Below are positions 34,966-45,956 of a DNA stretch of 64,000 nucleotides, in pieces. The DNA is taken from assembly GCA_901472455.1 (NCBI GenBank), contig LR590464.1:62001-126000 (forward strand). Direction: 5' to 3'. The stretch's first letter is position 1, and the number at the start of each line of letters is the position of its first letter. The notes beneath the pieces were generated by a model. It was not told the origin of the DNA and made no database searches. It saw nothing but the letters and a program-made list of their open reading frames with translations. Both the position numbers and the translations under genes were made by a program. This DNA is from Leclercia adecarboxylata. Its GTDB lineage: Bacteria > Pseudomonadota > Gammaproteobacteria > Enterobacterales > Enterobacteriaceae.

Positions 34966-36162
34966 ATGCGTGGTGATTTTTACAAACAGTTAAACAGTGA
35001 CCTGGAAACCGCGCGTGCGGAAGGGTTGTTCAAAGAAGAGCGAATCATTACTTCCGCTCAGCAGGCCGATATCACCGTTGCCGACGGCAGCCATGTGATT
35101 AACTTCTGCGCCAACAACTATTTAGGTCTTGCGAATCACCCTGAGCTGATCGCTGCCGCGAAGGCGGGCATGGACACCCACGGTTTTGGCATGGCCTCCG
35201 TGCGCTTCATCTGCGGCACCCAGGACAGCCACAAGGCGCTGGAGAGCAAACTGGCTGCGTTCCTCGGCATGGAAGATGCGATTCTGTACTCTTCCTGCTT
35301 CGACGCCAACGGCGGTCTGTTTGAGACCCTGCTCGGCGCGGAAGATGCCATTATTTCCGATGCCCTGAACCATGCGTCGATCATCGACGGCGTGCGTCTG
35401 TGTAAAGCGAAGCGTTTCCGCTACGCCAACAACGATATGGTTGAGCTGGAAGCGCGCCTGAAAGAGGCCCGCGAGGCGGGTGCGCGTCATGTGCTGATCG
35501 CCACTGACGGCGTGTTCTCTAATGGACGGCGTGATCGCCAACCTGAAAGGCGTCTGCGACCTGGCGGATAAATACGATGCGCTGGTGATGGTCGATGACT
35601 CGCACGCGGTCGGGTTTGTTGGCGAAAACGGCCGTGGCTCCCACGAATACTGCGACGTAATGGGCCGCGTGGACATCATCACCGGCACGCTGGGTAAAGC
35701 GCTCGGCGGCGCGTCCGGCGGCTACACCGCTGCGCGTAAAGAGGTGGTGGAGTGGCTGCGTCAGCGTTCCCGCCCGTATCTGTTCTCCAACTCGCTGGCC
35801 CCGGCCATCGTTTCCGCCTCCATCAAAGTGCTGGAGATGGTGGAGTCCGGTGCCGAACTGCGTGACCGTCTGTGGCCAACGCCCGTCTGTTCCGCGAAAA
35901 AATGACCGCTGCGGCTTTACTCTGGCTGGTGCCGATCACGCCATTATCCCGGTCATGCTGGGTGATGCGGTGGTGGCGCAGAACTTTGCCCGCGAGCTGC
36001 AAAAAGAAGGGATTTACGTCACCGGTTTCTTCTTCCCGGTGGTGCCAAAAGGTCAGGCGCGTATTCGCACCCAGATGTCGGCGGCGCATTCCCCTGAACA
36101 AATTGAGCGTGCGGGTGGAAGCCTTTACCCGCATCGGCAAACAACTGGGCGTGATTGCCTGA
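34966..36162 (+). CDS. kbl: 2-amino-3-ketobutyrate CoA ligase (frame-broken)
   Basis: PLP enzyme that cleaves 2-amino-3-ketobutyrate with CoA to glycine and acetyl-CoA, the second step of threonine breakdown. The start at 34966 reads [20 protein letters not shown] after a GGAG site. [58 protein letters not shown] and the PLP-lysine block [15 protein letters not shown] are seen. The end is [10 protein letters not shown]. Breaks lie near 35520, 35870 and 36110. Followed after 9 bases by tdh. Confidence 0.95.
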
Positions 36163-36171
36163 GGACGAGTG

Positions 36172-37203
36172 ATGAAAGCGTTATCCAAACTGAAAGCGGA
36201 AGAAGGCATCTGGATGACCGACGTACCGGAGCCGGAAGTCGGTCATAACGATCTGCTGATCAAAATTCGTAAGACCGCTATCTGCGGTACTGACGTGCAT
36301 ATCTACAACTGGGACCAGTGGTCGCAGAAGACCATTCCGGTACCCATGGTCGTCGGTCACGAATATGTCGGCGAAGTGGTGGGCATCGGCCAGGAAGTGA
36401 AAGGCTTTAAGATTGGCGATCGCGTTTCTGGCGAAGGCCATATTACCTGCGGCCACTGCCGTAACTGCCGCCGGTGGTCGTACCCACCTGTGCCGCAACA
36501 CCGTTGCGTAGGCGTCAACCGCCCGGGCAGCTTTGCGGAATACCTGGTGATTCCCGGCGTTTAACGCCTTCAAAATCCCGGACAATATCTCCGACGATCT
36601 GGCTTCCATCTTTGACCCGTTCGGCAACGCGGTGCACACGGCGCTGTCGTTCGATTCTGGTGGGTGAAGACGTGCTGGTCTCTGGCGCAGGCCCAATCGG
36701 CATCATGGCGGCAGCGGTAGCGAAGCACGTGGGTGCCCGCAATGTGGTGATCACTGACGTAAACGAATACCGTCTGTCGCTGGCGCGCAAGATGGGCGTC
36801 ACCCGTGCGGTGGATGTGTCGAAAGAGAACCTCCAGGACGTGATGGAAGAGCTGGGCATGACCGAAGGCTTTGACGTGGGGTCTGGAAATGTCCGGCGCG
36901 CCGCCAGCGTTCCGCACCATGCTCGATACCATGAACCACGGTGGCCGTATCGCGATGCTGGGTATTCCGCCGTCAGATATGTCCATCGACTGGAACAAAA
37001 GTCATCTTCAAGGGTCTGTTCATCAAAGGTATTTATGGCCGCGAGATGTTCGAAACCTGGTACAAGATGGCAGCCCTGATCCAGTCTGGTCTGGATCTCT
37101 CTCCGCTCATTACCCATCGCTTCTCCCATCGATGAGTTCCAGCAGGGCTTTGGACGCGATGCGTTCAGGCCAGTCCGGGAAAGTTATCCTGAGCTGGGAT
37201 TAA
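36172..37203 (+). CDS. tdh: L-threonine 3-dehydrogenase (multiply frame-broken)
   Basis: Zinc alcohol-dehydrogenase-family enzyme that oxidises threonine to 2-amino-3-ketobutyrate, the substrate of Kbl. The start reads [22 protein letters not shown]. The catalytic zinc region [15 protein letters not shown] and [11 protein letters not shown], the structural zinc lobe ITCGHCRNC, the Rossmann motif [20 protein letters not shown] and the end [14 protein letters not shown] are present. At least six single-base breaks occur between 36470 and 37150. Length about 341 residues. Confidence 0.94.
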
Positions 37204-37207
37204 ACGA

Positions 37208-37231
37208 AAAGCGCCTGCGGGCGCTTTTTTT
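37208..37231 (+). terminator. Terminator after kbl-tdh
   Basis: AAAGCGCC (37208-37215) pairs with GGCGCTTT (37220-37227), followed by a T run. It begins five bases after the tdh stop. Confidence 0.9.
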
Positions 37232-37342
37232 CGTTGGCCTCACGTTTTTTCGGTCCACAACCGGATAATTCACAGCTTTTCATCGCTTTTTTTAGCCTGC
37301 GCTTATACAGTCTGAGGAAGTTTACTCAACTTTACAGCGCCT

Positions 37343-38146
37343 ATGTTCAAGCTCACCGTTTGTTTATTGACCTGTAACTCAGCACGGCTACTGCGCGAAG
37401 TCCTGCCTCCGTTGATAGTGGTTGCCGATGAAATCATCGTCCTCGACTCGGGCAGCCACGACGCCACCTTAGCGATTTGCCAGGAATATGGCATCACTCC
37501 TCATCATCAGCCCTATACCATGCATGGCGTGCAGATGAACCACGCCATCGATCTGGCGAGCAATGACCTGGGTGCTCTGCATGGACAGCGATGAGATCCT
37601 CGATGCTGAAACCGTTGATTTTATCCTGCGTCTGAAGGCGGGTGACGAAACCAGCTCCGGATCAGGCATGGCGGATCGCCCGCTACTGGCATGTGTTGGG
37701 GGAAGAGATTCGGACGATTTATCCTGTCTCCTCGCCCGATTTCCCGGTACGGCTCTTTAACCGTACCCAGGCGCGGTTTAACCAGCGTCCGGTGGATGAC
37801 AAAGTGGAAGGAGCGATCCCAGTCGGTTAAAATCCCGGGTCGGGTGCGTCATGACACCTTTTATTCACTGCACGAGGTCTTCAACAAGCTGAACAGCTAC
37901 ACCAGCCGTCTGGTGAAGTACCAGCCTGTACGCCCGTCACTTTCGCGCGGCGTGATTAGCGCCATCGGCGCATTCTTCAAGTGGTATCTGTTCAGCGGCG
38001 CGTGGCGCCAGGGGGCGAGTGGGAGTGGTGACCGGCCCTCTATGCCACCTCTTACAGCTTTCTGAAATACTTCAAAGCCTGGTATCAGCACCACGATCAA
38101 AAAGAGTCTGCGGGGCAAAAAAACACGCAGACTCTCACGTTATTGA
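37343..38146 (+). CDS. GT2 glycosyltransferase of the WaaE-like type (multiply frame-broken)
   Basis: GT2-family protein of about 260 residues. It starts MFKLTVCLLTCNSARLLREV, with IIVLDSGSHDATLAICQEYG, VLCMDSDEILDAETV (metal site), SSPDFPVRLFNRTQARFNQRPVDDKVEG and FYSLHEVFNKLNSYTSRLVKY. The layout and the last block recall WaaE-type core glucosyltransferases. It occupies the place where E. coli has waaH (yibD), next to tdh. At least four single-base breaks are present, and a 7-base A run near the end makes the exact stop uncertain. Its acceptor is unknown. Confidence 0.75.
38103..38135 (+). repeat. Perfect 10-base inverted repeat at the gene end
   Basis: AGAGTCTGCG (38103-38112) and CGCAGACTCT (38126-38135) with a 13-base A-rich loop, overlapping the last codons of the GT2 gene. 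It may help terminate or protect the transcript end. Confidence 0.6.
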
Positions 38147-39119
38147 GTAAAGGACCCGCCTCACGGCGGGTATCAGGCTCTTCTTACCCCAACCCTGCCA
38201 CTGCAACTGGACGTATTTCACCAGCGTACTCTGACTGATGCTCTCCCCAAGCACCGAGAAGTAGCGGCTCATATAGACCGGCTCTGGCGGCTGCTTAGGC
38301 GCACAAAGCGTTACGCCCCGGAAAGGATTACGTGGTTTTGTGCCAGGCGCAGTACCCGCTGGTGGCGAGCTGAACCGGGCGGGACGTATCCACCTGCGGT
38401 TCATTGAGCAGGCTGCTCGCTGGCACCAGGGTGATATCCGCAGGCAGCGTGGGCAGCATCTGCTGTAGCACGCGAACGGTGGACGGATGCGGGTGACCAA
38501 TGGCGATGGCCGAGCCTGAACGGCGGGCCACCTGAACGGCGCGGTTGAACTGGACGCGGATATCGGCCTCGTTTTGCGTGTCATCGAGGAAGACTTTGCG
38601 CTTAATCACCTTCACGCCAGTGCCCTGCGCGGCGCGCATCGCCTGGCTGTTGCCGATGGTCATGCTGTCGAGGAAGTAGAGGTTGTAGCGCGACAGGGAC
38701 TGCATCACCTTCTGCATACCAAACAGGCTGGAGGTCATGGCGCTGCCCATATGGTTATTCAGCCCTACCGCGTAAGGGACTTTGGCGTAAGCCTCGCGGA
38801 TGATGCGCTCGATCTCGTCGCTGTTCATCTCCGGGCGGAGGGTGTCTTTTTCCAGCGGCTGTTTACTGAGCGGTGCCATTGGCAGGTGGATCAGCACTTC
38901 ATGCCCGCTGTTGTGGGCTTTGGTGGCCATCTCATGGGCGTGCGGCGCGTTCGGCAGTACGGCGACGGAGATGGCGGATGGCATTGCCAGCACCTGGTTT
39001 TCTGTGTGTGGACGATAACCGAAGTCATCAATGACGATAGCGAGTTTACCTGCGTAAACCGGCAGCGCCAGCGCCAGTGCGCTGACGAAGGGGAGAACCA
39101 TACGACGAAATTGAAGCAA
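38135..39119 (-). CDS. yibQ: Divergent polysaccharide deacetylase family protein YibQ (frame-broken once)
   Basis: Periplasmic protein of the divergent polysaccharide deacetylase family (DUF610), about 320 residues. The N-terminus MLQFRRMVLPFVSALALALPVYA is a signal peptide. The fold shows LAIVIDDFGYRPH, EVLIHLPMAPLSKQP, VGLNNHMGSAMTS and GSAIAIGHPHPSTVRVLQQML. One break near 38330 leads into the conserved tail RNPFRGVTLCAPKQPPEPVY and QSTLVKYVQLQWQGWGK. The exact stop is uncertain because the frame runs on through the terminator hairpin; 38135 is the stop in the last open frame. It follows envC in the same direction, as in E. coli. Confidence 0.88.
38154..38171. terminator. Bidirectional hairpin between the GT2 gene and yibQ
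   Basis: ACCCGCC (38154-38160), loop TCAC, GGCGGGT (38165-38171). It lies between the convergent GT2 gene and yibQ. T-rich flanks are weak. Confidence 0.6.
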
Positions 39120-39122
39120 AAC

Positions 39123-40407
39123 TTATCTTCCCAACCACGGCTGTGGATTGACCGCCTGACCCTGGCGACGAATTTCGAAATAGAGTGACGGGCGGCCCTG
39201 ACCGCCACTGCTGCCCACAAGGGCGATAGCCTGACCGGCGCGAACCTGGGTGCCCACGCTGACTAAAGCGCTCTGGTTATAGCCGTAAAGACTCATGTCG
39301 CCTTTACCATGCTCAACCACCACCACCAGACCGTAACCCTGCAGCCAGTCAGCGAGGATCACCCGGCCATCGGCAATAGCTTTGACTTCGCTACCTTCCG
39401 ATGCACCGATAACAATCCCTTTCCAACGTAGCTCACCCTGCAGTTGTTCGCCATAGCGATGCAGAATTGAGCCCCGTACCGGCCAGTAAGCCTGACCGCG
39501 CGGCGAACCAAGGCCGCCGGTGCGCGACATCAGCGAACGTTCATTTTCTGTTGGCTTGTAGGTGGTGCCTTTGCGGGAAGCTTCCTGCTGCTTGTCGCGA
39601 ACGGCTTGCGCTTCACGGGCCTCTTTCTCGGCGCGAGCTTTGGCGGCGGCTGCCGCACGGGCGATGCTGTTACGCAGTTTCGATTCGTTGGCGCGCATTT
39701 CCCCCAGCTGCGCCTGGCCCTCCTGAATGGAGGATTCCAGCCCCGCGAGGGTCTTCTTACGCTCGTTGCGCGCCTGCTCCAGCTTAGCCTGCTGCGCCTG
39801 CTGATCGTAAAGCAAGGTCTGCTGCTGGCTTTGCTTCTCTTCCAGCTCCGCTTTTTGCGTGGTGACCTCTTCCCGCGTCTGCTTCAACTGGGCGATGGTC
39901 TCCTGGCGGGACTGGTTAAGGTAGCCGAAATAGGCCTGCAGACGTTGACGCGCGCTGGCTCTCTTCGCCGCTGAGGATCAGCTGTATGCCGGTGTGTTCA
40001 CCCTGGCGAAAGGCGGCATCCAGTTGTGCGGCAAGGTTGCGCTCCTGAGCCGCGCGCTGGCGCTCAAGTTTGGCGATAGACGCATTCATTTCGTCTATTT
40101 GCTTATTCAACTGGGCGAGGGTGTTCTGGGTTTCGCGCAGCTGACGTGCCGCTGCGGAGATCGCCTCTTCCTGCTTTTTGAGTTGCGCGAGCAGGGAGGA
40201 GCGTTGTTGCTGTTGCTGACGTACCGCCCGCTCTTTAGCGGCGATATCGGCCTGAATGGTTTTAAGCTGGTCGCGCTCGTCCGCCTGGGCGGATGCCGCG
40301 CACAACAATACGCCAGCGCTGAGCACGCTGGCGTAAAGTAAAGGCCTGACTGATAACCGTAACGGCTTCACGACCCATGTGATTGAAACAATCGCCTTTC
40401 CCCTCAT
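39123..40407 (-). CDS. envC: Murein hydrolase activator EnvC (frame-broken once)
   Basis: Periplasmic activator of the amidases AmiA and AmiB at the division septum. The start at 40407 encodes a long signal sequence ending near ASAQADERDQ, then two coiled-coil regions rich in Gln, Glu and Ala (residues about 40-250), then a C-terminal LytM domain (GSILHRYGEQLQGELRWKGIVIGA, VVVEHGKGDMSLYGYNQSAL, GRPSLYFEIRRQGQAVNPQPWLGR). The LytM domain lacks a full set of zinc ligands, as usual for this non-enzymatic activator. One break near 39960 interrupts the coiled coil. Confidence 0.95.
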
Positions 40408-40416
40408 GGGGAAGGA

Positions 40417-41967
40417 TTATTCCACGATGAACAGCGGCTTGCCAGTCATCTCTTGCGGGATTTCCATGCCCATCAGGGTCAGCATGGTCGGGGCGATGTC
40501 CGAAAGCTTACCGCCATCAACGGATTTCACCGCTTTATCACCAACATAAATCAGTGGTACCGGCAGGTTGGTATGCGCAGTGTGCGCCTGGCCGGTGGCG
40601 GGATCGCGCATCTGTTCGGCGTTACCGTGGGTCTGCGGTGATCAGCATCTGGACCGCCTGCGGCGACTACGGCGTCGGTCACCTGCTCAATGCATGCATC
40701 CAGCGCTTCAATCGCTTTGATCGCGGCTTCCATCACCCCGGTATGGCCAACCATGTCGCCGTTCGGGTAGTTACAGATGATGGTGTCGTACTTGCCGCTT
40801 TCGATGGCTGCAATCAGCTTCTCGGTCAGCTCGGCAGAACTCATCTCTGGCTGCAGGTCGTAGGTGGCGACTTTCGGGGAGTTGATCAGAATGCGGTCTT
40901 CGCCTTTGAACGACTCTTCCACACCCCCGTTAAAGAAGAAGGTCACGTGGGCGTATTTTTCGGTTTCAGAGATGCGCAGCTGAGTCTTGTCATGCTTCGC
41001 CATCCACTCGCCGAAGGTATTCGCCAGAGAAGATGGCGGATAGGCGCATGGCGCTTTGATGTCGGCGGCATATTCGGTCAGCATCACGAAATCGCCCAGC
41101 TTAACCTCTTTTTTACGGGCGAAGCCGTCGAAGTCAGCGTTGACGAAGGCGCGGGTGATTTCGCGAGCGCGGTCGGCACGGAAGTTCATGAAGATCAGCG
41201 CGTCGCCATCTTCCATTGCGGCATCGGCCTGGCCTTCGGCGCGGATCACCGTTGCTTTGACGAATTCGTCGTTTTCATCGCGGGCGTAAGCGGCTTCCAG
41301 CGCAGCAACCGCGGTGTTGGCCTGGAACTCGCCTTTGGCTTCTACCAGCAGATTGTAGGCCTGCTCTACGCGATCCCAACGGTTGTCGCGGTCCATGGCG
41401 TAGTAGCGGCCAATGATAGAGGCCACGCGGCCTTTACCGAGGGTGGCAAACTTGTCTTCAAAGGCTTTCAGGGAGGATTCAGCGCTGCGCGGCGGGGTGT
41501 CACGACCATCAAGGAAGGCGTGCAGGTAGATTTTGTCCGCCCCTTTTTCTGCGGCCAGCCTCGACCATCGCCATAATGTGGTCTTCGTGACTGTGGACAC
41601 CACCGGCAGAGAGCAGACCCATAATGTGTACCGCTTTGCCTGCGGCGGCGGCTTTCTCAACCGCGCTGGTCAGCACCGGGTTTGCAAAGAAGGTGCGTTC
41701 TTTAATTTCAACATCCAGACGGGTCAGATCCTGGTAGACAATGCGTCCGGCACCCAGGTTGACGTGTCCAACTTCGGAGTTACCCATCTGGCGATCGGGC
41801 AGACCCACTTCCAGGCCGGACGCATCAATCAATGTATGAGGACGTTGTGCCCACAGTGCATCCATGACCGGGGTTTTAGCGTTGAAAATGGCGTTATCCT
41901 GCTGATCTTCGCGATAGCCATAGCCATCCAGAATCACCAGTACCATAGGTTTTTTAGAAACCGACAT
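40417..41967 (-). CDS. gpmI: Cofactor-independent phosphoglycerate mutase (frame-broken)
   Basis: Mn2+-dependent glycolytic enzyme that interconverts 3- and 2-phosphoglycerate. The start at 41967 reads [21 protein letters not shown]. The phosphoserine site is in [18 protein letters not shown], and [60 protein letters not shown] and the end GKPLFIVE follow. Breaks near 41560 and 40640 interrupt the frame. Length about 514 residues. Confidence 0.95.
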
Positions 41968-42215
41968 TGCGACAACCTCTTTGCTCAAAAGACAAAAAAT
42001 TTGCGTAATTTTACTACAGCTGAATCGATCAAATAGCCGCAGAAGATCAAAGAAATCACCGGGGGAAGCGTAAGGAGAGGGCAATTTTGGTCTTTTTTTT
42101 CGTGGCAGCACGCAGAAAATGGATTAGCTTATTGTCGCTGGCTGTATTTGCCACAACGCACAGGTATACTCCTGTCCTGGTTTTTTATTCACTCAGTCGG
42201 GAGTCGTTACCCCCC

Positions 42216-42647
42216 ATGCAAGAAATTATGCAATTTGTCAGCCGCCACCCCATACTTTGTATCGCGTGGATTGGTCTACTGGCAGCCGTACTTTTCACCA
42301 CGTTCAAAGGCCTCACCTCAAAAGTGAAGGTGATTACCCGCGGCGAAGCCACTCGTCTTATCAATAAAGAAGATGCTGTGGTTGTCGATCTGCGTCAGCG
42401 TGATGATTTCCGCAAAGGCCATATTGCAAGCGCAATTAACCTGCTGCCAGCCGACATCAAAGCCAATAACCTTGGCGAACTGGAAAAGCATAAAGACAAA
42501 CCCATTATTGTCGTTGATGGTACCGGGATGCAGGCAAACGAGCCAGCAAATACCCTCGTCAAAGCAGGCTTTGCAAACGTCACTGTCCTGAAAGACGGCA
42601 TCTCTGGCTGGAGCGGTGAAAACCTGCCTCTGGTTCGTGGTAAGTAA
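42216..42647 (+). CDS. yibN: Membrane-anchored rhodanese-like protein YibN
   Basis: Intact 143-residue protein: one N-terminal membrane helix ([18 protein letters not shown], about residues 12-30), then a rhodanese fold ([47 protein letters not shown]). The active-site loop reads [13 protein letters not shown] and has no cysteine; the only Cys of the protein is in the membrane helix. A sulfurtransferase reaction of the usual kind is therefore unlikely. The start at 42216 matches the E. coli protein. First gene of yibN-grxC-secB-gpsA. Confidence 0.93.
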   Translation: MQEIMQFVSRHPILCIAWIGLLAAVLFTTFKGLTSKVKVITRGEATRLINKEDAVVVDLRQRDDFRKGHIASAINLLPADIKANNLGELEKHKDKPIIVVDGTGMQANEPANTLVKAGFANVTVLKDGISGWSGENLPLVRGK

Positions 42648-42661
42648 ACAGGAGTCTGAAC

Positions 42662-42915
42662 ATGGCCAATATCGAGATCTATACCAAAGCGACCTGCCCG
42701 TTCTGCCATTCGCGCGAAAGCGCTGCTGGACAGCAAAGCGTTGCCTTCCAGGAACTGCCTATTGATGGCGACGCTGCGAAACGCGAAAGAGATGATTAAA
42801 CGTAGTGGGCCGGACGACAGTTCCGCAGATTTTATCGATGCGCAGCACATTGGCGGCTGTGATGACTTGTATGCGCTTGACCGCGCGTGGTGGACTTGAT
42901 CCCCTGCTGCGCTAA
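42662..42915 (+). CDS. grxC: Glutaredoxin 3 (multiply frame-broken)
   Basis: Thiol-disulfide reductant. It starts [18 protein letters not shown], so the active site is CPFC, where E. coli has [40 protein letters not shown] and GGLDPLLR follow. At least four single-base breaks in 250 bases scramble the frame, a high local density. Length then fits the usual 83 residues. Lies 14 bases after yibN. Confidence 0.9.
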
Positions 42916-42945
42916 GGCGTTTTAGGACAATAAAAAGGTATTTCC

Positions 42946-43413
42946 ATGTCAGAACAAAACAACACCGAGATGACTTCCAGATCCAGCGCATTTACACCAA
43001 AGACGTCTCCTACGAAGCACCAAATGCGCCACATGTTTTCCAGAAAGACTGGCAGCCAGAGGTTAAACTTGATCTGGATACTGCTTCCACCCAACTGGCG
43101 GAAGATGTGTATGAAGTCGTACTGCGTGTTACCGTAACCGCTTCTCTGGGCGAAGAGACTGCATTCCTGTGCGAAGTACAGCAGGGCGGCATCTTCTCCA
43201 TCGGCGGCATCGAAGGTAATCAGATGGCGCATTGCCTGGGTGCATACTGGCCCGAACATCCTGTTCCCGTATGCCCGCGAATGCATCACCAGCCTGGTTT
43301 CCCGTGGTACGTTCCCGCAACTGAACCTTGCGCCGGTGAACTTCGATGCGCTGTTCATGAACTATCTGCAGCAGCAAGCTGGCGAAGGTACTGAACAACA
43401 TCAGGATGCCTGA
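42946..43413 (+). CDS. secB: Export chaperone SecB (frame-broken)
   Basis: Tetrameric cytosolic chaperone that holds preproteins unfolded for SecA. It begins [10 protein letters not shown], then (after a missing base) [67 protein letters not shown] and the C-terminal [22 protein letters not shown]. Breaks lie near 42975, 43035 and 43245. The stop overlaps the gpsA start (TGATG). Confidence 0.95.
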
Positions 43414-44433
43414 TGAGTACTGTCAATGCGTCAATGACTGTGATCGGTGCCGGCTCTTACGGCACCGCTCTTGCTATTACCCTGGCAAGAAATGGTCACG
43501 AAGTGGTTCTCTGGGGCCACAATCCTGAACATATCGCGACGTTAGAAGCCGATCGCTGCAACGTTGCGTTCCTCCCCGATGTGCCTTTCCCTGACTCACT
43601 GCATCTTGAAAGCGACCTGGCGACAGCGCTGGCTGCGAGCCGCAATATTCTGATCGTTGTACCGAGCCACGTGTTTGGTCAGGTGCTGCGACAGATTAAA
43701 CCGCTGATGCGTGATGATGCCCGCGTGGTCTGGGCGACCAAAGGGCTGGAAGCCGAGACCGGCCGACTGCTGCAGGATGTCGCCCGCGAAGCGCTGGGTG
43801 ATGCTATCCCACTGGCGGTGATCTCCGGCCCGACCTTTGCGAAGGAATTGGCGGCAGGACTGCCGACGGCGATCTCGCTGGCCTCAACCGATGAGACGTT
43901 TGCTGAGGATCTGCAGCAGCTCCTGCACTGCGGTAAAAGCTTCCGCGTCTACAGCAACCCCCGATTTTATCGGCGTTCAGCTGGGTGGTGCAGTGAAGAA
44001 CGTTATCGCGATCGGCGCGGGCATGTCCGACGGTATCGGCTTCGGCGCGAACGCGCGTACGGCGCTGATCACCCGTGGTCTGACCGAAATGTCCCGTCTG
44101 GGCGCAGCGCTGGGTGCCGATCCCGCCACCTTTATGGGGATGGCAGGGTTAGGCGATCTGGTGCTGACCTGTACCGACAACCAGTCTCGTAACCGTCGCT
44201 TTGGCATGATGCTCGGACAGGGCATGGATGTCATCGGCGCGCAGGAGAAGATCGGTCAGGTGGTGGAAGGCTATCGCAATACCAAAGAAGTCCGCGAGTT
44301 GGCACACCGCTTTGGTGTCGAAATGCCAATAACCGAGGAAATTTATCAGGTATTGTATTGCGGAAAAAATGCGCGCGAGGCAGCATTGACTTTATTAGGT
44401 CGTGCACGCAAGGACGAGCGTAGCAGCAGTTAA
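43413..44433 (+). CDS. gpsA: Glycerol-3-phosphate dehydrogenase [NAD(P)+] (frame-broken once)
   Basis: Makes sn-glycerol 3-phosphate for phospholipid synthesis. The N-terminal Rossmann motif is [38 protein letters not shown], the catalytic-lysine block [18 protein letters not shown] and the C-terminal [26 protein letters not shown] follow. An extra C in the run near 43960 breaks the frame. Length about 339 residues. Coupled to secB by overlapping stop and start codons. Confidence 0.96.
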
Positions 44434-44512
44434 CCGCAGGAAAGCATTATCACCTGAATGACCCGGCTGGCGAAGAACTGGCCGGTCATTATCATTACGT
44501 CTGGAGCAAGCA

Positions 44513-45331
44513 ATGCCGTGTGAAGAACTGGATATCGTCTGGAACAATATTAAAGCCGAAGCCCGTGCTTTGGCCGACTGTGAGCCGATGCTCGCCAGTT
44601 TTTACCATGCAACGCTACTCAAGCACGAAAACCTCGGCAGCGCGCTGAGCTATATGCTTGCCAACAAACTGGCATCACCGATCATGCCCGCTATCGCCAT
44701 CCGCGAAGTGGTGGAAGAGGCCTATGCGGCCGACCCGGAGATGATCGCCTCAGCTGCCTGTGATATCCAGGCGGTACGCAATCGCGACCCGGCGGTGGAT
44801 AAATACTCCACGCCGCTGCTCTATCTGAAAGGTTTTCACGCCCTGCAGTCCTACCGTATCGGCCACTGGCTGTGGAACGAAGGCCGTCGCGCGCTGGCGA
44901 TTTTCCTGCAAAATCAGGTCTCGGTGAGCTTCCAGGTGGATATCCACCCGGCGGCGAAGATTGGCCGCGGGATCATGCTCGACCATGCCACCGGCATTGT
45001 GGTGGGTGAAACGGCGGTTATTGAAAACGACGTCTCGATCCTGCAATCCGTGACGCTGGGCGGGACCGGCAAAACCAGCGGCGATCGCCACCCGAAAATC
45101 CGTGAAGGGGTGATGATTGGCGCGGGGGCGAAGATCCTCGGCAATATCGAAGTCGGACGCGGCGCGAAAATTGGCGCCGGTTCAGTGGTGTTGCAACCTG
45201 TACCACCGCATACCACCGCCGCAGGCGTTCCGGCGCGTATCGTCGGCAGGCCGGACAGCGATAAACCAGCGATGGATATGGATCAGTTCTTCAACGGTCA
45301 CCATACCTTTGAGTATGGCGACGGGATCTGA
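44513..45331 (+). CDS. cysE: Serine acetyltransferase CysE
   Basis: First step of cysteine synthesis, making O-acetylserine; feedback-inhibited by cysteine. The 272-residue protein is intact. It has a helical N-terminal half with LEELDIVWNN-type opening (here MPCEELDIVWNNIKAEARAL), then a left-handed beta helix of hexapeptide repeats from about residue 140, with the catalytic His in GIMLDHATGIVVGE, TLGGTGKTSGDRHPKI, and the C-terminal tail ending FEYGDGI that anchors CysK. Confidence 0.97.
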   Translation: MPCEELDIVWNNIKAEARALADCEPMLASFYHATLLKHENLGSALSYMLANKLASPIMPAIAIREVVEEAYAADPEMIASAACDIQAVRNRDPAVDKYSTPLLYLKGFHALQSYRIGHWLWNEGRRALAIFLQNQVSVSFQVDIHPAAKIGRGIMLDHATGIVVGETAVIENDVSILQSVTLGGTGKTSGDRHPKIREGVMIGAGAKILGNIEVGRGAKIGAGSVVLQPVPPHTTAAGVPARIVGRPDSDKPAMDMDQFFNGHHTFEYGDGI

Positions 45332-45337
45332 GTAAAT

Positions 45338-45365
45338 GCCCGGGGGCGCTACGCTTACCGGGCCT
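45338..45365. repeat. REP-type palindromic element
   Basis: GCCCGGGGGCGCTACGCTTACCGGGC-type imperfect palindrome in the convergent cysE-trmL gap, similar to the other REP units here. Confidence 0.75.
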
Positions 45366-45834
45366 ACCTGAGTATTGCTCCGGCGTACCCCAGCTGGCGC
45401 CAGGCTTCATAGACCACTACCGACACCGCATTTGACAGGTTCATGCTGCGGCTGTCCGGCATCATCGGAATACGGATTTTTTGTTCAGCAGGCAGGGCAT
45501 CAAGAATGCTGGCCGGCAGGCCGCGCGTTTCCGGGCCAAACAGCAGATAGTCCCCCTCCTGATAGCTCACCGCGCTGTGCGCAGGCGTACCTTTGGTGGT
45601 GAGGGCAAAGATCCGTTCCGGGTTTTCCGTTTGCATGAATGCGGCCAGATCCTGATGGCGAACCACGGCGGTGAATTCGTGATAATCCAGCCCTGCACGG
45701 CGCAGGCGTTTGTCGTCCCACGTAAAGCCCATCGGTTCGATGATATGCAGACGGAATCCGGTATTGGCGCACAGGCGAATGATGTTGCCGGTATTAGGTG
45801 GAATTTCTGGTTCGAATAGAACGATATTAAGCAT
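45364..45834 (-). CDS. trmL: tRNA (cytidine/uridine-34) 2'-O-methyltransferase TrmL
   Basis: SPOUT enzyme that methylates the wobble ribose of tRNA-Leu isoacceptors. The intact protein of 156 residues starts at 45834 ([21 protein letters not shown]) and contains the AdoMet-knot blocks [11 protein letters not shown] and [28 protein letters not shown]. The upstream in-frame ATG at 45882 would add 16 residues unlike the family. Confidence 0.96.
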   Translation of the reverse strand: MLNIVLFEPEIPPNTGNIIRLCANTGFRLHIIEPMGFTWDDKRLRRAGLDYHEFTAVVRHQDLAAFMQTENPERIFALTTKGTPAHSAVSYQEGDYLLFGPETRGLPASILDALPAEQKIRIPMMPDSRSMNLSNAVSVVVYEAWRQLGYAGAILR

Positions 45835-45876
45835 GCTGCCCCCTTGAATAGCGGGGGCAGAATAGCAGAATTTTTC

Positions 45877-45940
45877 ACTCACCCTAACCCTCTGCCAAAG
45901 AGAAAGTACCCTCTCCCTTGAGAGAGGGGGCTGGGATGAG
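45877..45940. repeat. CCCTCTCC-type palindromic repeat
   Basis: CTCACCCTAACCCTCT at one end and AGAGGGGGCTGGGATGAG at the other form an imperfect long palindrome between trmL and lldD. Related copies occur at 52027-52094 and 56930-56950. Confidence 0.75.
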
Positions 45941-45956
45941 GAGATCAGACCCGTAC

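Noticed and set aside
40554..41576. A 340-residue open frame opposite gpmI
   Set aside because: Antisense shadow. The gpmI motifs on the minus strand explain the sequence.
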